Assembly: GCA_020746835.1 (NCBI GenBank)
Contig: JAGPNK010000003.1
Coordinates: 2,046,001-2,110,000, forward strand
From: Stachybotrys elegans
Lineage: Eukaryota; Ascomycota; Sordariomycetes; Hypocreales; Stachybotryaceae
Direction: 5' to 3'
DNA: 64,000 bases
Part shown: piece by piece, positions 1 to 12,014 of the stretch
Numbering within the stretch: the stretch's first letter is position 1
Layout: each line of letters opens with the position of its first letter
The notes under the pieces: model-generated
The model's database searches: none
Seen by the model: the letters and a program-made list of their open reading frames with translations, nothing else
Told to the model about the DNA's origin: nothing
Program-made: the position numbers and the translations under genes

Positions 1-84
1 ACAACAGAAAGTCATTTGCTTGGGAAGAAGTATTTGCTATGTCTCGTGTGGACAGGAGAAATTTTGAGGTGATCGTACAAGGAG

Positions 85-348
85 CTAGACACCAAGGGGC
101 TTTGTTGTGTTCATCAGATAGGTGGAACCAGTCATCTCATCTCCTACCTCATACTCGTCCTCGCATTCTGTAATTGTGAGCTCCTCACCCTGCTCGCATT
201 CTTGTACCCGAAGCCGTTCCTCCATTACCTCATCTTCATTTCCCGACATGTTTACCAGCGCCAAACTCTCTTCCCCGAAGATAACCTGTTCGTCCAGCAC
301 CGTTTGCCTTGGGTACTGTGGGATTTCCCGATTCCGTGCCCAATGTGA
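85..348 (-). other. Acidic open frame, possible extra 3' exon of the preceding gene
   Basis: A minus-strand open frame from about 348 to the stop at 85 encodes a Glu/Asp-rich segment (LSHWARNREIPQ..., then GEESLALVNMSGNEDEV). It begins directly after a TAG that could be a splice acceptor in phase 0. It has the look of a protein C-terminus and lies on the same strand as, and just 3' of, the five-exon unknown gene, but I see no convincing donor joining the two. It could equally be chance. Confidence 0.25.
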
Positions 349-550
349 TAGCTACCTGTCATTTCTAGGAGCGCCCCTCTAATAACACATATGATATCAA
401 ATCAATAGACGACGGTTGGCAGAAAACTCATATGGCTGTGGCTGTGGCCATGGTGATGCGAAGGTTTTCGGGCGTTGAACGAGTTCCGCTAGAAGGATGA
501 CAGTCAAGTAATAAATCCCCAGCGACCCAAGACCAAATCATCGATTCCTC

Positions 551-2865
551 CTATCGCACTGTGATTGGGGGAATATAGGATGCAGAGGGGAGGGTGAGTT
601 CCGCCTCCTCTCCGCTCCACCTATCAATGTGGTCGTACAGTGGCGCGAACCACCAAGCAAGGTCCTGGACAATAGATCAGCACTGCTCCAAGTTTACCAT
701 AGAAAGCATACATCACTCACCGAGTTCAGGTCATCCCAGACAAATCTGCCCCGCGCCTCATAGGAGCGAGCAGCTGGTACTACCTCCACATCGCTTACGT
801 AGTGTGTACCATAAATTCGACCTTTGGAAAATGTGAATATAATAGCTCCAAGCTGTCCCTCACAACATTGGTATAGAAGTGAGGTTGCCTTGATATTAGA
901 CGGGTCCCATTGGCCCAGTATCTCGACGGTCCCATCGTCATGTTCCACGCGTATCCCCGTGCAACGCTGCTCCAGCTTTTGAACCCGGAGCTCTCTAAGT
1001 CGAGTAAAACGAGCTGTGGTGAGGAATGCATCATTTCCAAGGATGACGGGGAATGCAGACGGCTCATAGCGCTTCAAACCAGGCGTAGAGGACGAATGGG
1101 TTTCTTGATGACATACTGCATTTTCGTGGCAAATCGTCACACCAATAGAGCGTTGACATAGCACACCTGAAGCCGTTGGATCAACGAAGAGACCAGCTAC
1201 CTTTTCCATGGCAGTGATACCGAAATTCGACAACAAGGCAAGGGAGGAAACCCATGAAAGCCCAGGGCCGAAATACAGGGTCCGTCCACCAGAAGTTATA
1301 AGCTATGGCGATAAGCAACTCTGAGAGTAGTGATAGAGAAGATGCTTGGGGCTTACCAGTAGAGATGGACCTCTGTGTATAGGGAGTGGAATGGAACGGT
1401 GGCCCCAGGTCATAAGATAGATAGACCGAATGGCCTCTCCTCTAGGGAGATATTTAGTGATAGACACACGCTGCTCGGGAGATCCTTCGGGAGATCCAAG
1501 TGTTTTTCGAGCGTTGCCATTGAGTTGAAGACCACCGAAGCCTCCGTTACTAGAAAACACGGTGATACACTCTATATCGACACTCTGCAAATCGAGACGC
1601 TGCGCGAGTTGACATCCTGGGTTTCCTCGAATGACAGCATGTTGACACCCCACGTCAATCATGGAATGCCGAGTTGACAGAGTGTGATTAGGAGGATGGT
1701 CCCAGAATAGCTGTTTCGAATTTTCTAGCGGAGATGAGACTTGGTCTGCCACAAAGCAGATTCGCAAGAGCTTGATGCCCTGCGCAGGGTCAGTATTGCC
1801 GCGAGTCTATCGGTTCTCTTCGACTTACATCAGACATAGCCTCCAGCTGCCTAATATCTTGGCCAGTGTAGGTGGTGGTCCAACGGCGTCTGGAGGACCC
1901 AAGCCATGCAGATGCGGTGCCATCTATGAATAGAAGCCTCATGGCCACGACACCGTATACACCCAAAGACACTTGGACTGCTTTCAGAGCAACGTGACTA
2001 GGGATACTCAGCTCGGCCTCGTAGAGACTGGATTTGCTAGGCCCAATCTCATTTATACAAGCTTCGCCGAGGATGTTGACAAAATTGACACCGACTTTCT
2101 CAGGCGTAGCGCAGTCTCCGAAGGGAAAATAAGGAACTCCAGGTACGACTAGCGCATTTCGTTTTTGTTGATAGACTCGATAGTCATGTATAACAGCAGA
2201 GCAGTATAGGAAAGACCGAATCGGTCCGGTGACCGATTTGTATACTTTTCTCTCCAATTCGAGCGGGAGTCGTTGCTCGACTTCAGACATGAGCTTGGCT
2301 TGATCGAGGCTCTTGGTGTGCCTTTTAATCAAGCCAGTAGAGTAGGAGAAGGGTGGTTCCATGTATTTTGATGCATGTTGCCATTCGATAATGGGTCGGG
2401 TTAGTTTGGCGATATGTTTTAGGTCTCGTATCGTAAAGTCGGGAGTTGTTTGTCGTAGGAAGCGGAAGCAAGCTGTGTGGGCAAAATGAAGGAAGTTTTG
2501 ATGATCGCAGTAGATGCAATTCGCGCGAGAGCACAAGAACAGGTTCTCCTTGTCCAACAGTCTAGGGAACAAGTAGGAAATATACCACCACTCAGGGTCA
2601 GCAAGATCAACGGAGACCACGTAATGCCTGTCGTCTTGCTGCCCAGGCGTGCCATTATTTCGTTTGAGGTGAAGGACTGCGAAAGGAAGATCAAATCAGA
2701 AGAACTCTGGAGATGTTGCTAACAGGTAGACTTACGGCATAGGATTTGATTCATCCATGAATCCTCCCCTTGATGTGGGATTTCGTCCCACGCATGTTGG
2801 ACAGAAAGCCCTCCAGAATGGCAGAGAATGCAATACGGTTCAACAAGAACATGCGTCGGATCCAT
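551..2865 (-). CDS. Unknown fungal protein, five exons, ~698 aa
   Basis: I do not recognise a function. Exons on the minus strand: 2865-2736, 2676-1829, 1779-1357, 1302-721, 664-551. All four introns (59, 49, 54 and 56 nt) have GTAAGT/GTAAGC/GTGAGT donors and CAG/TAG acceptors, and the frame continues across each, giving about 698 aa. The first ATG (2865) opens a short exon with a Cys pair (EPYCILC) and is followed in exon 2 by CSRANCIYC and HTACFRFL, a Cys/His pattern like a small zinc knuckle seen at the N-terminus of many lineage-specific fungal hypothetical proteins. The rest has Trp/aromatic-rich stretches but no catalytic motif I can name. No signal peptide or membrane segment is evident, so it is probably intracellular. 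The last exon is the weakest part: it ends in a stop 37 codons after the final acceptor, and an acidic open frame further downstream may be the true C-terminus. Confidence 0.62.
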
Positions 2866-4542
2866 GATGTGCGGAGGTTATTGTAGTAAACCCAAGCGTA
2901 ATAGTCAATTCGGCTTAATCCTGGTTCCTATGACTTGAATCAAAATACAAAAGCCATGCTATCTAGTATGGGCTCCTGGGTTTAAATAGGAAAGCTCTCC
3001 CGAGGTGATCAAAATTATAATTTCACTGTGGCTGCAGTCAGCGAAGCTTTCCTTTGGGCACTGGCAACCTTGTGAGGTGCCGCGGCCTTCCGGTGCGGGA
3101 GTGATCCTCCCCATATGTAGGTACTGCATGACAGGCTCTCCCAAAGGTCTGAATCACTTCGTTCCGAATGCGGTAAGATAAGTAGGAAGAGAGGGAGTTA
3201 CCCAAGGTTTCATTCACCAAACTTGTGCATGATATGCACGTGACTTCGTGTCATGGACCTACGCGTGTCTAGGTTGGCTGGGTGGGGTTGCGCACCTTAG
3301 CCCTCTGTGGGAGGGTGTGGGTGATGGGATGGGATGAACAGGGATTGGCCTGGCTTGTTTCCATGTGCAGATGTTTGATGCACGAGGACGAATCAGTCTT
3401 TTGCCGTGGTTTGAGATGTGCGCGACAAATGATGCATGAAGATGAATCGGTCTCGCCAGGAACTTGACGGACAAAGTTTTCTTTTCTTGACGCGTCATAC
3501 CCGACTTTTTACGGCCCAGTGGCTGGACCTAAGGAACTGCCCGCTGAAAGCAGGGCTCCATTACTGGGTGAAGCCGAAGCCTGGGCTCATAATTACCACT
3601 ATCGACATTATGTTCCGGCCTCGCCCCAACGAATGCTGTCAAGCAACGAGCACAGAGTAGTCCACAATAACACGAGCTGTGTGCTGGCAGCTCCCGTTGG
3701 CTTGCAGTCCTCGGTAATGAAACATGTTGGAGCACCTGCAGGGCTGCGCACAGAAAAGCAAACATAACCCACTGGCCACGCAGGCAGGGACCACGAGGAC
3801 CTTGCAGGCCTAGACGTTAAATGTGGGACGTGCCGAGGGAATTTCGCCTCAACATTTCCATTTCCATGTTTTGTTTATCCTGCCAGACGCTGGATGGGCG
3901 CCGTCACGTTGTGGCTGACAAGAGCATTCATCTTTTTCAGAACCTGCTGGCGTACGGCCTAACGAGAGAGGTGCGCCCAGTTCTGGGTACCGAGGCAGTA
4001 CGCGATGCAAGGTAACCTGCATGTCCCTCCTACGAACCACACAGGCCTGTCTACAGTGGAAAATCCTGAAGAAGCCCCTCCAATGGCTGGACGGTGGGGA
4101 AGTTCCGGGTACCTTACTCGCTCTAGGGCCTTCACCGGTACCTAGTCAACTACCTGCACGTAGTGCGCGGGAAAGTACCGTCAGGTTAACCTTCTGGTGC
4201 TGCAAGCGTCGCGCGCCAAACCGCGTAAACCGCCGTCTTTCCAGAGAGGAAGGCACGTAGTAAATCGTCGCTGTATCCGTAGGTGCTGGAAGGAGCGAGG
4301 CCACACGACACCTGACCTCCATCCCAACTCTATCTTGGTACGTCGTTAGCAGGTCATCCATTCTGCGACCAATTTTCTTTTTCCTATTTGGATTATATTT
4401 TGTGTGCTCTTTGCCTTAACCACCACATCCTCTCGACGCATCATTGCACCGCTACACGTCGATCCTGGGCATTGCCCACCCTCGCCTCGGACGCTGCTTG
4501 TATTCGCGCGTCTGGCCACGCACGCATCCTCACCTCCGCCCC
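2866..4542. other. Intergenic region, divergent promoters
   Basis: About 1.7 kb between the divergent starts of the unknown five-exon gene and the Whi5-like gene. Open frames here are short and without protein-like composition. The only structure seen is a 24-bp imperfect direct repeat near 3.4 kb. The last 150 bases before 4543 are C-rich, as is usual for fungal leaders. Confidence 0.6.
3376..3453. repeat. 24-bp imperfect direct repeat
   Basis: Copies at 3376-3399 and 3430-3453 differ at four positions. All four are transitions (C/T or G/A) and none is a transversion. Confidence 0.6.
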
Positions 4543-6381
4543 ATGTCTCCCGACACGCTCGGCGGGGTCGCGACGAGCAATGACAGCGACAACGACAACG
4601 ACAACCGCACCGTGTCGCACCCTACCAGCCTGAGCCTCCATCGACGCTCCTCCGAGACACCCTCGGCCACCTCGTACCCGTCCTCGGCCGCCACTGCCGC
4701 CTCAGTCGTCGCGTCCGCGTCAGACCCCCGACCCCGGTCGCCGATGCTTCCCAGAACCGACAGCATCACCACCACCGCCTCTTCCACCCAAACCCTCACA
4801 ATGTCCAAATCGACGACAGAGACAGTCGCCTCGACCTTGGCCTCTCCTCCGCCCATAGCTTCCCCAACCAAGAACACCGACACGACGGGCTTGGATTTCG
4901 CGACGGACAGAAATGGGCTCCACCAACATCAACAAACAAATCACCCTTCTTCGCAGCATACATCCGGCTCGCAGCAGCCCTCACAATCCTACCCGCGCTC
5001 CGAAACAAACTCTCAAGAATCTACCATGACGAGCTCCTCCGACCAGGCCCTCACACCCACCACGGATACTAGCAACGGACACGGCCCTTCCAATGGCCTC
5101 AGTCTCGGCCATGCCGCTCCACACAGTGCCGACCAGCTGCATCAGTTGTCTACTCTAGCAGCCGCCCAAAACAAGATGCCATTGCCGGACGCTGTGGCCG
5201 GATCCCGCAAGCGCATGGCTGACGGCGAAGTCAAGCCCAGCCGAGGCAGCACGAGCCCGATCAAGGGCCACTCCCGCAACGCCAGTGCCATTAGCATGGC
5301 TTCTACGGGTAGCAACATTGGAGAGGTTCGCCATGCCTTCCTCATGTCTTGTTGGTTTAAACTTGTCTAACACACCCCGTAGTTATCTTCCGAGCTCAAA
5401 ACGCGCCTCACCTATGCCATGGTCAAGCTCAACAACGGATGGCAGGCTCACTCAATTGAGGAAGTCGAAACGCTAACATCGCAAGTCGCGTCTCCGACCT
5501 CGAGCACATCTACAGCGCACCGTAGACACAAATCTTCAGCAAGCCCGCGTGTGACAATCAATCCTCAAGTCCATTTTGCTACCGATGCACTTATTGCACA
5601 GGAGATGAAAGCCACCTCTCCCTCTACTCGACCTCCAAACGGAATCACGAAATCAGCACTCGCACCACCAGCTCCTATTCAGCCATTTACAAACACGAAT
5701 CCTCGTCGCAACTCCAACTCTCGATACGTCCCTGCTTTGCTATCAGCACACTCAAATGCCTCATCGACATCGCCGCGCACCCCTGGACAGCCACCGCGGC
5801 TCAACATCAGCCAGGCGAGGTCTCAGGATGCAGAGCCCATGATCTACTCTCCGCGCAACCCCAAGAACATAAAGGAACAGGCCGCCATTGAGACGTTGGT
5901 TTTCATGAGCAGTCCTGGCCACTCGGCCAATCTCAAGCATACCTTCTCACCTACCGGGTCTCCGGGCCCCCAAGCGCCGGCACCGAGGCCGCCCGGCGGC
6001 AGACATGCGCTGCCCAGTGGCCCACGGAAGATGCTGCCGACGCAACGTCCACAGCATGCCCACAAGAAATCGGCTATCGAGAGCTCGCCGAGGATGCCTC
6101 CGCCGGGCTCACCCATGGATCTGGACTCGCCTCAGCAATATGCGACGCCAAACAGGGGAACGCCGAGGCGTCGAACGATTGGAAGCACCGGGTACAGCCG
6201 TACACCGCTGTCACTTCCTAGCGGACTAGTCAGCCATGCTGTGCAGAGAAAGCCATTGCGCGACGACGACATCGAGAGAATGCTCGACCATGCTAGTGCA
6301 GCCCAAGCGGACAGTTCAGATGACGAAGAGATCCAGTTACCGCACAGAAGGAATGGGGCTGTGGGTGCGTCATGGAGGTGA
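4543..6381 (+). CDS. whi5: Whi5/Nrm1-type G1/S transcriptional repressor
   Basis: Two exons, 4543-5325 and 5383-6381, give about 593 aa. Residues 1-261 are a disordered Ser/Thr/Pro-rich tail with many SP/TP sites (possible CDK targets). Immediately after the intron, from residue 262, comes LSSELKTRLTYAMVKLNNGW followed by an Ile-Glu-Glu run. This matches the short GTB-type motif of the Whi5/Nrm1 family, through which these proteins hold SBF/MBF-type transcription factors. The C-terminal 300 aa are again low complexity with many SP/TP sites. Family members repress G1/S genes in the nucleus until phosphorylated by G1 cyclin-CDK. I chose ATG 4543 (context CCCC-ATG-TCT) over the in-frame ATG at 4444 because the intervening residues look like leader sequence. 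The donor GTTCGC is unusual, but only this splice puts the motif in frame. The family call rests on one short motif. Confidence 0.8.
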
Positions 6382-7002
6382 ATGCCAGATGAGAGTGGAG
6401 TACGAGGCTTGAGTGCTAGCTGGAGTGCATTGGGGGCCGGGTGAAGACTCGTTGCCATCACCCAAGCGGAAGCATGCCGTGTTCGAATTCAAGTCGGCGA
6501 AGCATGGGATGACGATGCAGAAGCTGTCTGAAAGGGCAGCGAGCCCCTTGTCGCTGTCGTCGCGTTGTGTTGCTATAGACTGCGACAATGTATACGCACC
6601 ATGGCTGTGGGGGGTGGATGTCTGAGTTTGTTTAATGATTTCGTCATGGGAGGCACTTTTTGCGCTAGGCACGGAGGCGTTTACGGGTTGGTATCGAACA
6701 GCGTTTGCATACTGCATCTTTGGATAATCGAGTGGGCGGGCGTCGAGCGTTGGGCAGTGCAGAGGCACGATCTTGGGATGAAAGATGGACAGAGCAGCCT
6801 TGGAGAAGAATCTTGACGTGGACTTTTGCGTCTCGCTCCATGTCACAATGATTAAATTGAAAATCCATCTATTTGTTGGCCTGTCCTACATTCCTGCTGT
6901 TCTTGTAAGCCGCCAGTCCAGACCGTCTTGATCGTTGTCTGGACGTATCAAGTCAAAACCCGGAAACACCAAACTCCCTACATTTCCATGAAACATCAGT
7001 CA
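6382..7002. other. Convergent 3' region
   Basis: About 620 bp between two convergent stop codons. I see no gene; open frames on both strands are short and lack conserved motifs. It presumably holds both 3' UTRs. Confidence 0.6.
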
Positions 7003-8238
7003 TCAACAGGCAGCCGTAGTATGCGACCGCTTCAGCCCCCATTTATTCTCAGCACCACGCGTTTCCTGCCCACCGGCCTCCTTGACGGGGTGGGCGCTCG
7101 TTAATGAGTCCCTCCTGTGGGAAGCAGACGGCGAAGCATCGCCGCCGACACTATCGCGCGATGTGCCGGAGCAGTAGGCGCTGTCAATGGTCAGGCCGGC
7201 TGACTTGGGCTGCTGGGCGTCGGCCGAGGCGCACGTGCGCTGGCGCTCCTCCTCGTCCTGCTTCATCTGGTACTTCTGGAGCTCCATGAGAGCGGCCCAG
7301 GCGGCCGCGCGCTTGGGTCTGTCAGACGCCTGGGCCTGCGTGACGAAGAGGGTGAAGTCGGCTGGGCCAGGGAGCTCGGGGTCGAATCCGCCGGCGAGGT
7401 GGGACGGCGCCTCTATGGACAAGGGGAGGCAGACGTTGGCCTTGGTGGACGCTGCTTCCGTCGTGGCGTAGGCCTTTGCCTTTTCGGCGTCTTCCTCGGC
7501 TATGGCGTCGACCTTGCTGGAGCGGCTGCTTCGGCTGTCGTAGCTGTGTCTCCTGTACCACGGCTTGGGCTCGATGGCGGCGGCGCGGCCGTGGTTGACG
7601 GAACGAGCAAAGTCTTGGGCGGCGTGGGTCGGCACCCACGCGGCTCGTGGGGTAGAGCCGTCGCTGGCGGGAGTGTGATCGTCGTCGAATACATTGGCTC
7701 CCTTCTTGGACCAGAAACGCTGGCGGAAAGATGGCCTTGACCGGGTGATGCGGGCTTGGGCCACGACGTCCTCGACGTGGTTCTCAACCATGACAAAGTC
7801 GTGCCTGTCGTCGGTTGATGGCTGGGCGTCTGTGGAAGGCGGAGTAGATTCGGGCAAGGGGAGGGAAAAGAGGGCCGAGTTGCGGCGGTGCTTCTGCCGT
7901 GGATCGCCGGCACCTAGAGAGGAGGCGGAAGTCTCGTTGTTTCTGTCGGGAAGGGCAACTCTCTGGGCGAAGATGGCGGCAGACCGGTTGCCCGGCTCCG
8001 AGGCGGCGGCGTTGGGCAGCGAAGGGCGCTTATCCCAGACGCCGGAGAGACCCGAGGGGCCCTGTTCTCGAAGGGGGGAAGTATCATGCATGATGTCTGC
8101 GTTGGGCTGTTGCTGCTGCTGTTGTTGTTTCCTGTGACGGCTCTGTGACGTGCTGGGATGGAAGAGACGTGAGGACTTGGACCGTAGCCAGGCAGTTCGG
8201 CCACCAGGGGACGGCGAGGGTGTTTTTGACCCCGACAT
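7003..8238 (-). CDS. Unknown Ser-rich protein with polyQ tract, 411 aa
   Basis: A single uninterrupted frame with no identified domain. The N-terminus (MSGSKTPSPSPGG) is Ser/Pro-rich and basic. A run of seven Gln lies near residues 39-45, encoded by CAG/CAA codons. The middle contains a basic aromatic stretch (RPSFRQRFWSKKG) and WYRRHSYDSRSSRSSK. Around residues 280-330 is the most ordered-looking part, with the motif FDPELPGPADFTLFVTQAQ and a helix ending ALMELQKYQMKQDEEE. The remainder is low complexity. No signal peptide or membrane helix is present. The composition suggests a mostly disordered regulatory or scaffold protein, but that is inference. The reverse strand also has long open frames, as expected for GC-rich coding DNA. 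Confidence 0.65.
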   Translation of the reverse strand: MSGSKTPSPSPGGRTAWLRSKSSRLFHPSTSQSRHRKQQQQQQQPNADIMHDTSPLREQGPSGLSGVWDKRPSLPNAAASEPGNRSAAIFAQRVALPDRNNETSASSLGAGDPRQKHRRNSALFSLPLPESTPPSTDAQPSTDDRHDFVMVENHVEDVVAQARITRSRPSFRQRFWSKKGANVFDDDHTPASDGSTPRAAWVPTHAAQDFARSVNHGRAAAIEPKPWYRRHSYDSRSSRSSKVDAIAEEDAEKAKAYATTEAASTKANVCLPLSIEAPSHLAGGFDPELPGPADFTLFVTQAQASDRPKRAAAWAALMELQKYQMKQDEEERQRTCASADAQQPKSAGLTIDSAYCSGTSRDSVGGDASPSASHRRDSLTSAHPVKEAGGQETRGAENKWGLKRSHTTAAC

Positions 8239-11200
8239 GATGGCGGCGGGCGGCAGCGACGTCGGTCATAAACGAAGGCACTCGGAGGAGGGATGGGAGG
8301 CTTGTGGCGGATGCGTGGTGGGACAGGCACATACGCGATGACACAATCGGGGACAGCCCAGGGTCTTCAAGGTTTCGTCGGGTGCGGCGAAGGTTTGGCA
8401 CGGGGCGAGGCCCGGTGAAGTATAAATCTGCACAAGGAAGGAAGGGAACGAACAGGAAGAGACGGGAGGGTCAAAGGGAAAGGGAAAGGGGGAGAGAGAG
8501 AGACCCTTGGGATGGGATGGGATGGGATACACATACACACACATACCTCAGTAGCCGGCAATACATACAGCTACTATACTAAGGTAACTGCATGTCAGAC
8601 GGGTCGCCTTCTTAGCTGGCGTTAGATTAGTATTGGTCGTCTTGTGTGTAAGCCGCCTCCGTCTCCTCCGACTACATAGGACGGCATCCTCTCCTCCCCC
8701 CCACGTCTTATCTCTTTTTATGCGCATACACGTGTAGTTCGGGCCCTAACGAGGTGGGATTGGAAGGGATGGTGGCATGAGACAACAAGCCAGCAAGCCA
8801 ACCATTCGAGACTTTTTGTGATTGCAGAGACACCCAGGACAGGGAGGACGAGGAGGGCCCATGCCTAGCTCTTGCTAGTGCTATTAGTGTTATGACTGCC
8901 TTCAGCTCCCAGCTCTGTCGCTCACCTTTGGGCTTAGCCGTTATTAGAGGGGGAATCCACCCCATGCGGCTGTCGCCCTACAGTGCGTTCCCAGAATTGA
9001 ACATATTTTTCCTCGGCCAGGGTCGCACAGCCGTTGGAACCCCGCGTGATTGGTCCAAGCCCGTCAAGGGTGCCAAGATGAGGACGGCATGCTTGCGACG
9101 TAGTCACGATCCCGCGTCCCCGAGCTAGGAGTAGCACAGAGCTTGATCCTGTGCAAGGGCACCCTCGCTTGGGCCCAATTGGCCGAGACGGCCGTGTTGT
9201 GTTGTGTCTCTCTTGCGTGTGGATGCTGGGCGGCTGGAATGCAGAGGATTGCATGCCAGAGGCCCGAATGTTAAAGAATGGACACGGCCTTCCATCGTGG
9301 CTGTTCAGCTGGGCACCTTGATCTCGATGTCGCCGCCAAGCACCCTTGCAAGCCCATGTTTCTGGACCGAATAGACTCACTCTAGAAGCATTTTGGGCGC
9401 GGGCCAATCAACGAACCCAACGTCCAAGCGCTTCGATAAACACCCCTGTGAGCTGCTGGGCTGGATCGCCCATGCCATGCAAAGTGGTGCAGAGGCAGGC
9501 GGGTTGTGGGCGGGTGTGGCGCGACATGTTGCTCCCCATTCTGTCCGTCTGCCACGTCTCAGACAGGTATACAGCTCCAGGGCAGCGCCACCAGAGGCTC
9601 TCGGCCCCCCTCCCCCCTCCCTTGCTGAATGGGTTTCGATGGGTAGCGTCTTCACAGCTGACTCGGGCGAGGAGCAAGTATGATTGGTTGGTGGGCGGAC
9701 GGGCGATCTAAACACGACGGTCTAGACCATTTGCCTCCCGGCCCTGAAGAGACAGTCTGGCCGAAGCGACACGTTGATGGCGAACAGATTGGCGAGATTA
9801 CGGCTGCACGGGACGATGATAAAATAAGCCCGCATAGATCGGCACCGTTTCGCATCAACTAACGCTGGTCATGAATAATGGCCCTCTCCCCCGGTGTGAG
9901 GAACTATATATCTAGTCGAGATCCTACTCCAAACGGCGTCTTGATAGACCAGCTTCTGCTCCACTTGTTCCGTCGCCGGGACGTAAGACGTACGGAATCC
10001 CTCCGTCACGGCGCCTCTTGTGCCCGAGTCGCGAGCGCAAAGTCGTATGATCAGGACGCCCCGGTGCGCTGGATCAATATGAAAAGAATAAAAAATTGGG
10101 AAACATGGAGATTGCGCCGGGGGAGTGAAGGGAGTAAAAGAGGGTACGAGGAGAGAGATGGAAGAGTGCGTACTACCGTGTACCATAATCTTGTGGCGCT
10201 GTGCCACGTCTGAGGTCAGCTGGGGAGACATGACACACCAGAGACAGCCGAGTGAGTGTTGAAGGGAAATGCGGTAAAGCAAGCGAATTCTGGATTGCTT
10301 TGCCAAGTGTCGTGCATTGGTTTGATATCGTCTGCATCTTCAGAGAGAGGCCTCGAAGGCACTGGTCTCTATCTCATTGGCGCACAGGACCAATTCCCAC
10401 ATTCTAGATCATTATTTCTTCTGCCAGGCATAGCAGTGGCTGAAGCCACCTCAGATCTAGGATCAGGCCGTACACATGGCCGTACATGGAGGTTATCAGC
10501 GTATCAATGTTTGTGACTTTGTACCTTCGCAGCACGTGTTGTCCGGGAATCCATAGGGCTTACACACACAGGAGGATCATACGTTTTATTCTCGTAAGAG
10601 GGCGGGCTGATTGTCAGCTTACAGGCGTCTTTCTCTAGGCTCGTACATCAGCACGCGCATCTAACAAACGCCAGCACTTGTGTCTCGGCAGTTCCTGAGC
10701 AGAGCACATTCTGCATAAAGGCGCCACATGGAAGGTTATAGCCACCCGTGGTAAATGTACCACTCGGCCGGGTGCCTGCTGATAGGCCCATCATTGGTGG
10801 TTGTCATCGAGGAGATGGATTCCAGGGTTATCAGCGGTGTAGAAGACACATATGTATCGTGTTCCTGTTTTTTAGCAAGCAACCTCATGTCATTCACATT
10901 TATAACACAACTGAGGGTTCAAGGAGCAATGAGAGAGATGGTACATGTATATGGCTGAAGTAGTAACAATAAGAAGCCAATAATAAGTAGTAAGTTGTGA
11001 CTGTTGTTGTGCCCTACTGTACCAAGACCCTGATAACCCAATATGCTGAACCGGAAATAGACAAATAAAATAGCCCTCTTGGTGTATTAGTTGTTGCTTC
11101 AGAGGACTACAACTTGGCCAGCCATGCTGTATATCTCGATTTCCTCCTAAAAGTAGCGTATGCCCGTTGTTGAGGTCATACAACGTCCTACTGTGGCATT

Positions 11201-12014
11201 GAGACAAGTGCAACTCTCTGCCATTCAGGATGTGTCGCTTGCATCATCCCATTCCTTTCTGCGAGCCCGAGTGATATGCTTTGCTGTCACTCTGTTTGGT
11301 TCGTGATGCGCCGGCTATGTCGGCCACAACGTCCCATATGGTGGAGTCGTCGATCGGCAGCTTTCCGGACAAGGAAAAGTTCTTTCTAGGCATAATTGTT
11401 ACACGTGAATGGACACTCCTCATCAGGCTTAAGATGACGGTCAATGCTCAGGGTCCAGTTCATGTGGTGCAGCTTACGAAGGGTAGCTTGGAAAGGAGAC
11501 CTGCAGATTGGCAGGTTGGTCCCTCGGCAATGACTATTGGCGATATACGCGGATACTACTGACATTGAGATCGTCTACCTTGCCCGATTTTCTTAACAGC
11601 TGTTGATTGCCATTGATTGCCATTGTTTGCCCCTTAAATTACCGAGACACAACCCTGACGATAACACAGCAAGCGTGGTTTGTGCTGTGCTCATGTGGGT
11701 TCAAACAACAAACAGCTTTGACGAATGTCGTCATCCCCCCAGTTCTCGAGAAAATCTGCCAAAGGAACCCCCAGAGAACCTCCATTTATGGCATGGCTTA
11801 ATCACAGATGTCATGTCGTAAAGCAATTAAACTGGGGTAAGAAGGGTCTGATTCAGACACGCGCCGCCACTTGACAGAGGGACGATCGGCACTCGAGATG
11901 TGATACGGCAGTTAGCTCGCATACCTACCTGGGCTAAAAGGTTTGACTTGAACGTCAGAGTTTTCTCTGACATCTTCATTGTTTTCCCCAAGGACTATGC
12001 GCCTTGATCCGAAA
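8239..12014. other. Long intergenic region, shared upstream DNA
   Basis: About 3.8 kb between divergent genes. It contains a (GGGAT)4 microsatellite at its left end. Open frames are at most about 157 codons, occur on both strands over the same bases (for example 9346-9715) and have no recognisable motif, so I treat the region as non-coding. It is large enough to hold promoters of both flanking genes and possible non-coding RNAs, for which nothing specific is seen. Confidence 0.55.
8509..8528 (+). repeat. (GGGAT)4 microsatellite
   Basis: Four perfect tandem copies of GGGAT, 290 bp upstream of the minus-strand gene start. It is preceded by a purine-rich stretch (GGGAAAGGG, GAGAGAGAG). Confidence 0.9.

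Noticed and set aside
8509..8528. (GGGAT)4 as a telomere-like repeat
   Set aside because: The unit is not a TTAGGG-type sequence and only four copies are present, so it is a simple microsatellite.
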